Positions 47,291 through 57,967 of a stretch of DNA of 64,000 bases are shown here, in pieces. How positions within the stretch are numbered: the first letter of the stretch is position 1; every line of letters begins with the position of its first letter. Where the stretch lies: assembly GCA_015680685.1 (NCBI GenBank), contig MNCI01002109.1, forward strand, positions 217,922-281,921. Reading direction: 5' to 3'. Source of the stretch: Gnetum montanum (lineage: Eukaryota; Streptophyta; Gnetopsida; Gnetales; Gnetaceae). The notes below the pieces were generated by a model. That model worked only from the letters and a program-made list of their open reading frames with translations, was not told the DNA's origin and did no database searches. The position numbers and the translations under genes were made by a program.

Positions 47291-48048
47291 AACCTCTCTT
47301 GGTGGACAACCTTGCTCACTATTTCGGATCTCCTCCTTCCAACTTAGTCATGGGGGAGATGGCCACCTATTGGCGTTGTCGTTGATATTTTTTCCCATCT
47401 TTCTTGTTCCTCATATTTTTGCATCTTATGGCTACTGAAGGTTCGCTCTTAGTCATGGGGGCCCTAGCATAAATTTTTCAATTTTTTCCATTTTACTATT
47501 CGCCTAAACCCTACACCTTGGGTAGTCACCTATGATAAATCTCTGAAATAGTTTCTACCATAACCACAACTCAGCCAATGTGCTTCATATCGAGGCAAGG
47601 TATCAACTACATTGTGGTTTATCTATCCTTGCTCATTTGTGACTATGTTGTGTGTGCATATGGCGATCATACAAACAATGGATTGGGCTTGGAGGAAGCA
47701 CTCAGGATGGACCAAAACTGGAACATTTACAAAAAGAGAAAGTCTGGTGGCATGGCTATGGATAAATAATGGAAGGCACAATCTTAGCATTAGTGGCAAC
47801 ACACTTCATTTTCTCTCTCTCTCTTTCTCTACAAGCTACCAAATAAAGGCTTGGATGTCATTTATGTATGAGTGTTCACCACAATGGTCATGAACACTAA
47901 TGTAGTAATATGCTTATTGATCCGTTCACTGGGCATGTTGAGTCTGTCATCCCATTCCACTGTTAATTTTCAGTTAGTCAATAATCTCATACCTTCCCAA
48001 TATTTTGTAAGGAACTCGATGATGAGTTTTCATTCAGTCATGGGGGTA
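47291..48048 (+). other. H 3' non-coding region with three polypurine-like motifs
   Basis: TCATGGGGG occurs at 47348, 47453 and 48038; the last abuts the LTR. Otherwise collinear with K and G. Frames such as 47612-47893 resemble the equivalent non-coding stretch in A (922-1170) and are not a gene. Confidence 0.75.
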
Positions 48049-49065
48049 TGATGAGAGTAGTTACTCTAATAATTAGAGTGGTTATTATTAGAGCAGTTAC
48101 TCTAATTATTAGAGTGGTTATTATTAGAGTGGCAGTTTTTCTCTAAAATTAGAATGGCAGTTTCTCTAAAATTAGAGGGGTAGTTTCTCTAAAATTATAG
48201 TGACAATTTCTCTAAAATTAGAGGGGTAGTTTCTCTAAAATTAGAGTGGCAGTTTCTCTAAAATTAGAGTGGCAGTTTTTCTAATTATTAAAGTAGTTGC
48301 TCCCAAGCCTATAAATACAATGCCCAAGTGCATAATTTGGGAGAACTCTGGGAAAAGAAGTCTTGGGAGGAAGTCTTGGAAGAAAGTCTTTCAAGAGAAT
48401 TCTTTTAGGAGTCAAGTTAGATTATTTTCCAAGTTCCTGTAGCAGGAGTTCTAAGTGTGGATGGATCTTTATTCAAGCATTGTGTACCTAAGCACACCTT
48501 GTGTATGGAAATAAAGACAAGCTCTTGGATTCATCCTTGCAGCACTTTAGATTTTTTTTCTTACTCATTTCTTTTATTTTATTTTCTTCTACATTTATTT
48601 TATTTGATTTTATGCACTTTACATTTTTGTTATTAGCACACACAATATGATCACTTCGAGCATGCATGTAACACTTGGTAACCCAATAACGATTAGCATT
48701 TGGTAATCCCAATAGTGTTGCGTTGGTTCAAGATGTGTACGGCAAGTGAGAATGGATACTGGTGTTAGGATTAGTTAAATCCTAGTTAATCAATAGTTAA
48801 GTTAAATTAGTCACTTAGTTATCGCTCTCTCTCCTCCCTTATTAGCTATAGGACATAAAAACATAAAAGCTATAAAAATCAAATGCCTCAAGCTTACTTA
48901 ATCATACAATCGTGACATACAAGTAAGTTTGGGAAGACAATGATCAACCAACCCATCCTTATTCCACAAAGGTGCATAGGCACTTAGTCCTTGGAATTTG
49001 ATTGGATCATGAATGAAATGCTTGTATTCGTATGGTTGAGCATAGGGGTACCTCGCCGCTCATCA
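48049..49065 (+). repeat. H 3' LTR
   Basis: TGATGAG to CTCATCA, 1017 bp, about 99 bp longer than the 5' LTR because its U3 tandem array is longer. TATAAATAC near 48310 and AATAAA near 48510. Confidence 0.93.
48123..48290 (+). repeat. 23-24 bp tandem array in the 3' LTR U3 (about 6 full units plus a partial)
   Basis: Units such as ATTAGAGGGGTAGTTTCTCT plus AAA alternate with ATTAGAGTGGCAGTTTCTCT plus AAA. Just upstream, 48099-48115 is the perfect 8-bp-arm palindrome ACTCTAATTATTAGAGT. Confidence 0.88.
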
Positions 49066-49070
49066 CTAAG

Positions 49071-49775
49071 GCATGAATATTAACATCCATGTTGTTATTG
49101 ATTGAGATCGGTAAAATATTCAAAAGTACTAATTTAGTAATCTCTGATAGTAATGTTCACTATCACCATCCCTTGCATGATTTTTACTATCGTAATTAAG
49201 AGAGAAAAATAGAGATATTGATAATCATGGTCCCATGAGAGCATGGGAGTGTTGACATCAACGGTAATTACTTGGTAATTTTAACAATACTATTACTTAG
49301 TTTATCCAATAGCATAACACTTGGTAATCTCAACAGTGGATGAAAACACATAATCACTTGGTAATTTTAACGATGTTATTGCTTAATTTATCCAGTAACA
49401 TAACACTTGATAATCCCAACTGTGAATGCGTGAATTTAGAGCATGTACAACAAGTTGGAAATGAGACATATCGTCTTAGCCTATAATAAAATTTACTTCA
49501 TTATTTATTAGATTAATTATTTAATTTCTATATTTTACAAGATCTTGTTAAATGGCCACATCACATCATAATAATATGCCTTGCATTGGACTAAACTATA
49601 TGCATTAGAGCCACTATTAGTCTAAGTGGAAAGATAATAATTAATGATTTATTGAATAACCTCCTACTCAATAACATTAGTACCATCCACGGATTACAAA
49701 AAAATGTATGACAACACTTGTGGATTGTATGATGTTTCATTAGAAATACTTACTAGTCATTACTTAGACTTGACA
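49071..49775 (+). repeat. LTR remnant (R/U5)
   Basis: Repeated phrases 'acttggtaattttaac' and 'cacttggtaatctcaacagtg', then 'atgccttgcattggactaaac' and a decayed terminus near 49770 ('ctagtcatta'). Element H inserted at or next to its edge. Confidence 0.55.
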
Positions 49776-49869
49776 AAACTAGGCTATCAACGTATCTACG
49801 TCAATACAACATTTGCACTAATACAAATGAAATAATGCAATTAATCAATTTGACTATGGTGCATTTGAC

Positions 49870-51561
49870 ATAGCATTATCAGACATCGTAAACTAGGTAA
49901 TACTTTTGAAAAATACTTTAATACACTTCTATCAAATGCCTCTTTAGTTATTTGCATAAATGGAACCTTCTTAGATGTGAATGAGCTACCTAGATTAGTT
50001 TAGTGGAGATGACCTTTAGCTCGTTACCTTTTCATTATTACAATGGATACTTTAGTAGATGTGGTGTGAGCTCATAGGAATTTTATCAATTTAAAAGAGA
50101 TAGCTTTGTCTGAACATGTAAAATACCTCCTTTATAGCCAGTTTGTAAATTAGAATCTTCTTACTTTGAATGAAAATCATTATAATTTTACTACTACTTT
50201 AGATTACATTAACACTTATCGTAGAGCTTCAGGAGAAAAATTTAACAAGGATAAAACTCAAGCTATTTAATTAAGCTTCTCTCAAAGACCTTAATGAATC
50301 TATAATTTTAATATTACATGGATATTTTCTCCTAATATTTTTTCTCTTCTAGGCTTTCCAATTACTTTGTTTTCTACTCTTGATTTATGGCACATAGTAG
50401 TAAACAAAGGTTCAACAAAAGGTATTGAAATGAATTGTAAAACATTTTTATCTTGTAGGCATATGTATAGTGGTTAATCATATTATGAGCTCAACTCATA
50501 TCTATTATTCTTTCTTCATGGCTCCTTGAAAATCATCTTTTCAAAATATTGATAGAATTCTCAGGAACATTTTATGGGGTAATAAAGAAAATTACAAATC
50601 TTTTCATAGTATAGCTTAAGATATTTCATTTTGAGCAAGAATAAAGTTAGTTTGGGTTTTCTATCTATTGAACCACAAAGTATTCTCTTGGCTTCTAAAT
50701 AGGTTGCTCATTGTATCAAAGGTAACAAAGCTTGGAAAATTCTATTGAAGCACAATATTTCATATATAGGCAAAATGCAAAGATGGAGAAATATTCACTA
50801 GAGCAATTGGATAATCAATGGAGGAATACGGAAAGTTATAGGCTCTTATTTCTTTAAATAGATAGGGCCTTGCTTGAATAAATTAAAAAGCTTTCTTCAA
50901 TGAAAGCCTATTCACTTAAGCTTAGAAAACTTACAATAACATTCTATTTGGTGGATTTCTGTCCTTAAGAAAATCTTCCAATTACTTAGTTGCTTAATTT
51001 TTAAGTAGACCAAAAAATTTTGCTAATAGTAGTATTTTTCATATTGATCAATTATTTTCTATTAAAAATGAAAATATCACACTCTCCTAGAATCAAGCAA
51101 AAATTAAATGGAGATTTAAAAAATAGGAAATTCCTATTTACAAGATGTTGAAGACATTCTCTCTAAATTTAGGGCTATTTAAATGCACATTGATATTCCT
51201 TAGCATGGAAAGCAGTTTTGGCCTAATGGATCTCCTTTGCATTCTCTTCAGATATCTAAAGCTAGATCTTGGTTTCACTTAAAAATGTTCATTACTCTAC
51301 TTTAAGCATAAGGTGGAATGTGCAATTAGAAGATTATCATTAAAATGTTATTTTTAATAGAGTTTGTAGCTTGAAGGCCTAACCAAAGCATCAACTTCTT
51401 TTCTAGTCCTTGATTCAACAAGGTCTTCCAATTGAACACAAGTTTTACCTATTAGAAGTTAAGTTTCCTTAATGTGTTATTTGTCAAATAAAAGATTCAT
51501 TCACTTGTTTTTTTTTTTTTTTTGGAAGTGTTTGTTTTCTAAACAAATTTTGGATTGGCGG
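49870..51561 (+). pseudogene. LINE reverse transcriptase, degenerate, part 1
   Basis: The frame shows NGTFLDVNELPRLV followed by a decayed QGDPLARYLFIITMD (near 49990-50030), the conserved block after the LINE active site. Next come YINTYRRASGEKFNKDKTQAI (near 50200-50265), LLGFPITLFSTLDLW (50345-50390), a QNIDRILRNILWGN block (50555-50585) and finally CVICQIKDSF and CLFSKQILDW (51480-51555), the C-terminal zinc-knuckle region. Stops are frequent. E inserted in the codons after ILDW. Confidence 0.75.
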
Positions 51562-52448
51562 TGATGAAGTGTCATTAAGTCAATGCATCGATTGGGCTGC
51601 GTATACGCGGCCGCATCGACGTAGCCTCCCTGCATCGATGTGGCCCCGTTTACGTAGCCACCTTTCCCGGCCTATAAATAAGAGGGCCTTTCACCTCATT
51701 TAGGCATATTTTTGAGTAGTTGTAAAGAAGCTCTTGTAGTTTGTTCCCGCAGAAGATAGAATATTTTCCAAGTGCCCACAGCAGGTGTAAGAAAAGTGAT
51801 CGGCTCTTTATTTGAGCGTTGATGTATCTAAGTCCATTGGCATGATGGCAATAAAGATGAACTATTCAAGCATTCCTTACAGCATTTGGACTTAGTTATT
51901 TCATGCATTTAATAGTTTAATAATTTTATGCTTTATTAGTTACTTGTTGATTACTTATGTTTTCATTATTATAATCTCAATCGTTATTATTCATTTGTAG
52001 TTCATTAAATCCATAAGTACAACCATCTCGAACGTAACCCAAATACTTGGTAAGCCCAGTGATGCTTAACGTCTGGTAACCCAGTAGTGTTAGGAGATTC
52101 TCAGAACGTGCTCGGAAGATGGGACCAGATACTTATGCTAGGAATAGTTAGAACATAAACTAGGATAATTAGAGATTAGATAATAGTTTATTCCCTACTT
52201 TCCATACCTCAATTAGCCGCCGAAAAGATAATTAAAAAGATATAAAAATCATTAGCCTTAGTCTCACTTAACCATCGTAAATAGAACCTCATAAGTGAGA
52301 TTAGGATGACAACAATTATTCTAACCTAAGGTTTCACTGGTTAGANTGACTTGGTCAAAATCTATAGACTGTAAGCACTTAACATACACCAANGCGTGAA
52401 CACTCGTGATTCATATGGTTGGGTGTAGGGGTACCTAGCCACTCATCA
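51562..52448 (+). repeat. E 5' LTR (with a 46-base inverted segment)
   Basis: TGATGAAG to ACTCATCA. U3 has CATCGATG and CGCGGCCGC-type palindromes, TATAAATA at 51673-51680 and AATAAA at 51850-51855. Bases 52347-52392, bounded by single N at 52346 and 52393, are the reverse complement of the matching part of the 3' LTR. Confidence 0.92.
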
Positions 52449-52467
52449 TTGGCACCATTGTTAGGGA
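52449..52467 (+). other. Primer-binding site of E (tRNA-Asp type)
   Basis: TTGGCACCATTGTTAGGGA next to the LTR; differences from the tRNA-Asp complement are C-to-T and G-to-A. Confidence 0.8.
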
Positions 52468-52982
52468 TTTTTTGCCATTTTTTCTGCCTAACCCTGCCCT
52501 ATGCACCTACATTCCATCGCGTGTCTACATCCACCTGTCCTTGCTCTTTTTACGCAACTAGAAGTATGCTCTCAGTCATGGGGGTGGTGCCTTTGTGTAA
52601 TTAATTAATTAATTAATTAGTTTTTAATTATGAAAACTTTAGTCCTAACCCCTAAATTAACACTTCGAGAGACTTAACAGTGTGCTTGTGCCATTAACAT
52701 ATCTTGGTCAAACTGAGAAAGTATATACGGACCATATTAAGCTACGTATGAATGGTCTAACGGGTAGTTATGTTTGATTGCACATAGCACCCAAACCCAG
52801 GCACCCAAGGGACGAAGGACCATCTCAACCAAGGGACAAGTGCCCATGCATAGGAAGGGGATGAGGTGTGCAACCGCTAGAGTATGCGAAGGGCTCTCAT
52901 GCAACTGGGCCCTTCCACGAATGACCTAACGTGGAATCTGTTTACCATATTCCTAAAGAGGAGATTCCCAACGTGCAATCGT

Positions 52983-54950
52983 GGATGAGACTCCTAGGAT
53001 AGCACCACAGCTTGAGGTCACCCTGACCCAAGCCTACCTTGATGCTATCATGCCATGCGAGGTGCAACGAACAGTCCTCCAAGAGCTAAATTTTGGACCA
53101 TTCCTCAAGAATGCGCTAGAAGACGTGAGGCTCCAATTGTAGAATTCTCTGATGTGGCCAATCATCACAACCAGTGGTGAATGGTACTTAGGAGAAACTT
53201 ATCTGTTCTAGACAAATCAGCAACCAGGGTTTAGAGTAAGAATCAAAGACATTTATATCTCTTACTCTTCAGAAGCAATAGTGCAAGCTCTGGGGTTGCC
53301 TGAAACTGGGGCAAATGTGGTAGAAATTCCAAAACAAGCCGATCCAGAGGTAAAGGCACAATGGACCAAACGGTGCTACAGGGTAGAGCACAAGGAATTC
53401 AGCTCCTTGACCATGGTAAAGAGAGTATACTCAAAGATCGCATCTTACCATTTGAATCCAATGGTAAGACCCAGCAAAATCACTACCTTCTCTACTCATG
53501 CGTGTGCAAGATTGATGTAGCCCAACATGAAGAATTTTTGGACCGACTGGTGGGAATTGGGCAATTACTTTCAGATGTCTTTGACCTTCCGAACAACATT
53601 ACTGCAACCTAGTCACAGCTGCTCTCGGCAAGGGGCAAGAGCCTCATTTTGGAAGGGCAACTAGAAGCTGCTCAAGCTGCTTGTCAGTGCTTGGCAATGG
53701 AGGTAGTCCAATTAAGAGCCCAGCTTGCCGATCTAGCCATCCTCAACCGCAAAATCACCAGAGATGAAGCTTTTCAACAGCTTCAACTTAAACTTCAAGT
53801 TATTGAGGATGTAAGGGAGACAACAATCCTCAACAAGTCCATAGTAGATGCCCGAGTGTATCACTTAGAGAAGGACTTGGCGGCGGTTCACCAGGAGAAC
53901 GTGCAGCTAACCGCAAAAGTTCATCGCCTGCGCAATGTTGGTGCAGAGAACAAACACATGAAAGATTTCATCCACCAACAGCAAGAGGAGCTAGCCAAGG
54001 TGAACGCTGACATAAGAAGGTTGGCTACTAAAAATTAGAATCTGTCAATGGAGGAGGTTTGGGCATTGCAACAGAAGTCTGCAATCAAAATTTTTGCTTG
54101 GAAGAATGAGGCCCTAAAATTTGAAAAAGTTAAAAATCATTACATGGACCAAGTGGGATTGTGGAAGGAGGTAAACAAGAAGCACATTCAAGTTACTAAA
54201 GCCAAGATGAACCAAGCACTCCAGTAGCTTCGAGAGGGAGGCGATGTATGGCCATCTATCTTCTATGGGTTGAACGCCTACAATAAAGTGGAAATCCACC
54301 TAAATGAGGTGTAGATTGAAGAAATGACAAAATACATGGAGTTGGCCAACCTTCGGTATGCAAACCTGGCTATGCTCACAGTCAGGAGACCATGGTTAGA
54401 GTTAGAAAAATAAGTGGCCACCTCGTATTCCCAATACAAGGGTGAGTTCCAGGCATACAAGGCAACAAAACAAAAGCTGGAAACAGCAAACGCGGAAATC
54501 GAGCTTCTCCGCACAAGCTTTGAAGGCCAATGTACCGTCGTGGAGAACCTAGCCTGAAGAATGAATGACTACCAGTAGCTGTAGGCATCAATCTGAGTGT
54601 TCAATATCAAATGCAAGCAATTCGCAGCCTGGTTTTTCAACTTAAAAGAACTCATTTCGACGCTGCCTTGCCCTTGGGAAGTTCTAATTCTAGCAAACAT
54701 TGGAGAAGCTACCTAGACCATGAACGACCCTAGAAGCAAAGAAGAAAAAATGAGGGCTCTCTTGGAGGCTTTTCGGCTGCCTCCAGAAGTTGCAGCTGTC
54801 GCGGGGTTACCAACATCCATGCTGCCACCAACGCATGGGCCAAAGGCTGGAGAGGGTTCGTCAGAACCACCGTCCCCAGGGACGATGTGATCTTCTCCAA
54901 TAATTTTGTGCATCATCCTACACAGCAGAGGCTCTAGGACCAGTGAGGTG
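52983..54950 (+). pseudogene. ORFx of element E: N-terminal globular domain plus long coiled coil
   Basis: About 650 codons with roughly ten stops and at least one frameshift (near 53360, where the frame used up to ALGLPETGANVVEIPKQ yields to one reading KESILKDRILPFESNGK). The N-terminal 200 residues contain ELNFGPFLK, SGEWYLGETYLF and FRVRIKDIYISYSSEAI followed by QALGLPE. This layout recalls the 'putative plant transposon protein' type of domain found beside plant retroelements; that link is tentative. From about 53640 to 54600 the protein is Gln/Glu/Lys/Leu-rich with heptad spacing (LEGQLEAAQAACQCLAMEVV; LEKDLAAVHQENVQLTAKV), a strong coiled coil; a 129-residue stretch (53652-54038) is open. 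It ends with FAAWFFNLKEL and LPCPWEVL, then a Pro/Gly-rich tail. Homologues lie in D and J. Not gag or pol; function unknown. Confidence 0.75.
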
Positions 54951-55140
54951 TTCAATTTTGTCTCTAAACACTGAGATTTTTGTAATTTGTCCTCCTCTGT
55001 AACTCGGGCACTTGGTAAATTTATGTTGTGTCATGCGTGTGTCATGTATGTGTTTAAGTTATGTGTGTTATAAATAAGAATCCATACCTTCCAAATTGTA
55101 AAGTAACTCAAGGATGAGTTTTTGCTTAGTCGTGGTGGTA

Positions 55141-56057
55141 TGATGAAGTGTGATTAAGTCAATGCGTTCACTAGGCCATGTATATGGGGCCGCGTATACA
55201 TGGCCGTGTCAATGCAGGCCCGTCGACGTAGCCTCCCTACGTCGACGTGGCCCTGTTTACGTAGCCACCTTTCCTGGCCTATAAATAAGAGGGCCTTCTG
55301 CCTTATTTAGGCATCTTTTTGAGTAGTTTTAGTGAAGCTCTTGCAGTTTGTTCTCACAGGAGATAGAATATTTTCCAAGTGCCCGCAACAGGTGTAAGAA
55401 AAGTGATCGGCTCTTTATTCGAGCATTGATGTATCTGAGCCCATTAGCGTGACGACAATAAAGACGAACTATTCAAGCATTCCTTGAATTATTTGGACTT
55501 AGTTATTTCATGCATTTAATAGTTTAATATGTTTATGCTTTATTAGTTACTTATTGATTACTTATGTTTTCATTATTATAATCTCAATCATTATTGTTCA
55601 TTCGTAGTCCGTTAAAGCCATAAGTACGACCATCTCGAACGTAACCCAAACACTTGGTAAGCCCAGTGATGCTTAATGTCTAGTAACCCAATAGTGTTAG
55701 GAGATGCTCAGAACGTGCTTGGAAGATGGGACCAGATACTTATGCTAGGAATAGTTAGAATATAAACTAGGATAATTAGAGATTAGATAATAGTTTATTC
55801 CTTACTTTCCATACCTCAATTAGCCATCGAAAATATAATTAAAAAGATATAAAAATCATTAGCCTTAGTCTCACTTAACCATCGTAAATAGAACCTCATA
55901 AGTGAGATTAGGATGACAACGACTGTTCTAACCCAAGGTTTCACTGGTTGAAAGTCTGGTGTATGTTAAGTGCTTACAGTCTGCGGATTTCGACCAAGTT
56001 GCGCGTGAACGCTTGTGATTCGTATGGTTGGACATAGGGGTACCTAGCCGCTCATCA
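55141..56057 (+). repeat. E 3' LTR
   Basis: TGATGAAG to GCTCATCA. U3 palindromes built on ACGTCGACGT, CCTATAAATAAGAGG near 55278 and AATAAA near 55459. Collinear with the 5' LTR except for the inverted 46-base block. Confidence 0.92.
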
Positions 56058-56429
56058 GGTGTCATTTCCTGTAAATTTTTTCATTATATTTAATTTATTA
56101 CATTTACTTACTACATCTTCAAAGATGATTACATTATTTAATACTTTCAAAAGGCTTCAAAAATCTTATTTTTTGAGATACATTGCATTTGATTATGGTA
56201 TCAAGTGGTTTATCATCAATTCAATCTAACTTCAATGTCATGTGACAAACTTTAAATTTCTTTTAACTAGTGTGAATTATTGGAATTTTTAACTTTTATT
56301 AGTAACCATATTAGGGGATGCAATTTGCTTTGCTTTTTTCTTTATTACAAATGACTTGGAGGATTACTCTGTAAATCTTTGACTCTATTAAGGTTTTGTG
56401 TATGTGGAGTATCTTTTTTGTGGTTTTTT
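56058..56429 (+). pseudogene. LINE, part 2 (continuation after E)
   Basis: Resumes the frame cut at 51561: WCHFL-x-IFSLYLIYY follows ILDW, as in LINE C-terminal regions. It ends without a poly(A) tail where K sequence starts (about 56430), so the LINE's 3' end is missing. Confidence 0.5.
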
Positions 56430-57930
56430 GTGGTTATGGCAGAAACTAGTTTGGAGATTTATCACTAGCAACTACCTAAGGTGTAGGGGTTAGGTAATTA
56501 GTAAAATGGAAAAAATTGAAAAATTTGTACTAGGGCCCCCACAACTAAGAGCGAACCTTCAGTAGCTATAAAATGGAAAAACATGAGGAACAAGGAAGAT
56601 GAAAAATATCAATGGTAATGCCAATAAAATGGATGTCATGGATGGGGATGAAATAAGAAATGATTGATTGCAGGAAATGTTTAAGGAAAAGAAGTTAACA
56701 ATTGCAACAAAAAGAAATGCCAGTGGGTCCCCCCAAAGTAGGCTCATGCCCTTTATGTCCTAACAAACCCACAAACCAAAGAGTCTGTAGGCTCTAGGAA
56801 TGTCATTTGGAAGTAAGAGTTAAAAACTTACCCACAAGAATTCACCAAAGAAAAACAATTCATCGACCCAAAATGGACTAATGATAAAATCGACAATGAG
56901 GTGGAAAATGGGAAGAAATTTGGAGAGGAGAGAATGGAATGGAATTCCAAGAACAAGGTTGTGTAAAGCCCCTTGTGTATTTTATAGTTAATGTGACTGA
57001 GTAGAACTCATCCCAAATCCAGACTCAAACAAACCACATCTAGTGACCTTGCATCAACACACTTGACCAATCCATTCACTTGAAGTAACAAGAATGCTTC
57101 CACAAAGAGTTACCACCATTCCGAGGAGAGCGAGATGGAGAAGTAGGAAGCGAGAAAGGGCCTTAGTTAGAGGGAACCTTCAAGCATGGGTAACATATCT
57201 TTCTAGTACCATAATGAGTGCTTATAGCCCATATTGCTTTATTATGTCTAAGGGGTGTGCTTTGAATTCTCACTTTTCTTTTCTTTTTCTTTTTTTTGCA
57301 TGAGAACCACACCATGCAAAGGCGTATTTTTATTCACTCGACTTCCTAATCTTTGAATTATGTCAGAATGGTGGAAAACCCAAGAAATAGCATCCAAGCA
57401 CCCAAGAGAATGGCCAACACAAATGCATCGAATCCCCTTGAAGTCACACCCTTTTCATCCTTTGAGTCTTTTCTTGGTTTGAAAAATACCCAACTACCAA
57501 TTCATTAAAAGTTTACTTAGAAAAATAGGGATTATACAGTTCCAAGCCAAAGGAGACCATAGAGTTATATGGATGAGTGGACAACATGGACTCATTGCCT
57601 ATTTTACCAAAAGAACCATACCTTAATATCAGCATCATATTTCAAAGGTAAAAACCAAATATTAGCAATCAATATGATATAATTCAATCCACCATCATGA
57701 ACACTTATTAGATGATGAATAAAAGTAAATCAAGCAAACAAAGAAATAGTAAAAACATGAATGATGGTGTAAAACAAAAATAATAAAAGTTGAAAGAATG
57801 TGTAAAACAAAAATTCAAAAAGAACTAAGGGCCTAGAACAGTTAGCATAGGTGGCCATCTCCCCCATGACTAAGTTGGAAGGAGAAGATCTGAAATAGTG
57901 AGCAGGGTTGTTCATTAAGAGAGGTAGCAT
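56430..57930 (-). other. K 3' non-coding region
   Basis: Collinear with A, G and H: a polypurine-like motif at 57859-57869 after integrase, a decayed one at 56533 (GGGCCCCCACAACTAAG), the gcctacagactcttt block near 56780 and the 'aattctcacttt' block near 57265. Confidence 0.75.
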
Positions 57931-57967
57931 GTGTACTAGCTGTCCTAAGCTCTTGGAAAGGTTTGGT

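Larger units (their letters stand above)
43323..49065 (+). mobile_element. Element H: complete, internally deleted LTR retrotransposon, TSD CTAAG
   Basis: CTAAG at 43318-43322 and 49066-49070. Order: 5' LTR (43323-44240), primer site, gag with an internal deletion, protease, reverse transcriptase up to the palm, then a jump straight into the 3' non-coding region, and the 3' LTR (48049-49065). Relative to K, about 2.1 kb is missing at 47290 (thumb, RNase H, integrase) and about 1.1 kb near 44515 (middle of gag). Confidence 0.93.
51562..56057 (+). mobile_element. Element E: non-autonomous LTR retrotransposon carrying only ORFx
   Basis: LTRs 51562-52448 and 55141-56057, a primer-binding site, a 0.5-kb leader, ORFx, and a polypurine-like GTCGTGGTGGTA. 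There is no gag, protease, reverse transcriptase or integrase. The leader contains TCATGGGGG at 52576, as the 3' non-coding region of complete copies does, so gag-pol appears to have been deleted from a J-like parent while ORFx was kept. Flanks GGCGG and GGTGT match imperfectly; the interrupted LINE frame resumes at 56058, which supports a simple insertion. Confidence 0.88.

Noticed and set aside
48061-48300. Regular short repeats that could suggest a CRISPR array
   Set aside because: Units are adjacent without spacers and lie in the U3 of an LTR in a plant genome; it is a simple tandem array.
53281-53520. A separate 79-codon gene
   Set aside because: It is part of ORFx; the frame changes near 53360, and the alternative frame continues into the coiled coil.
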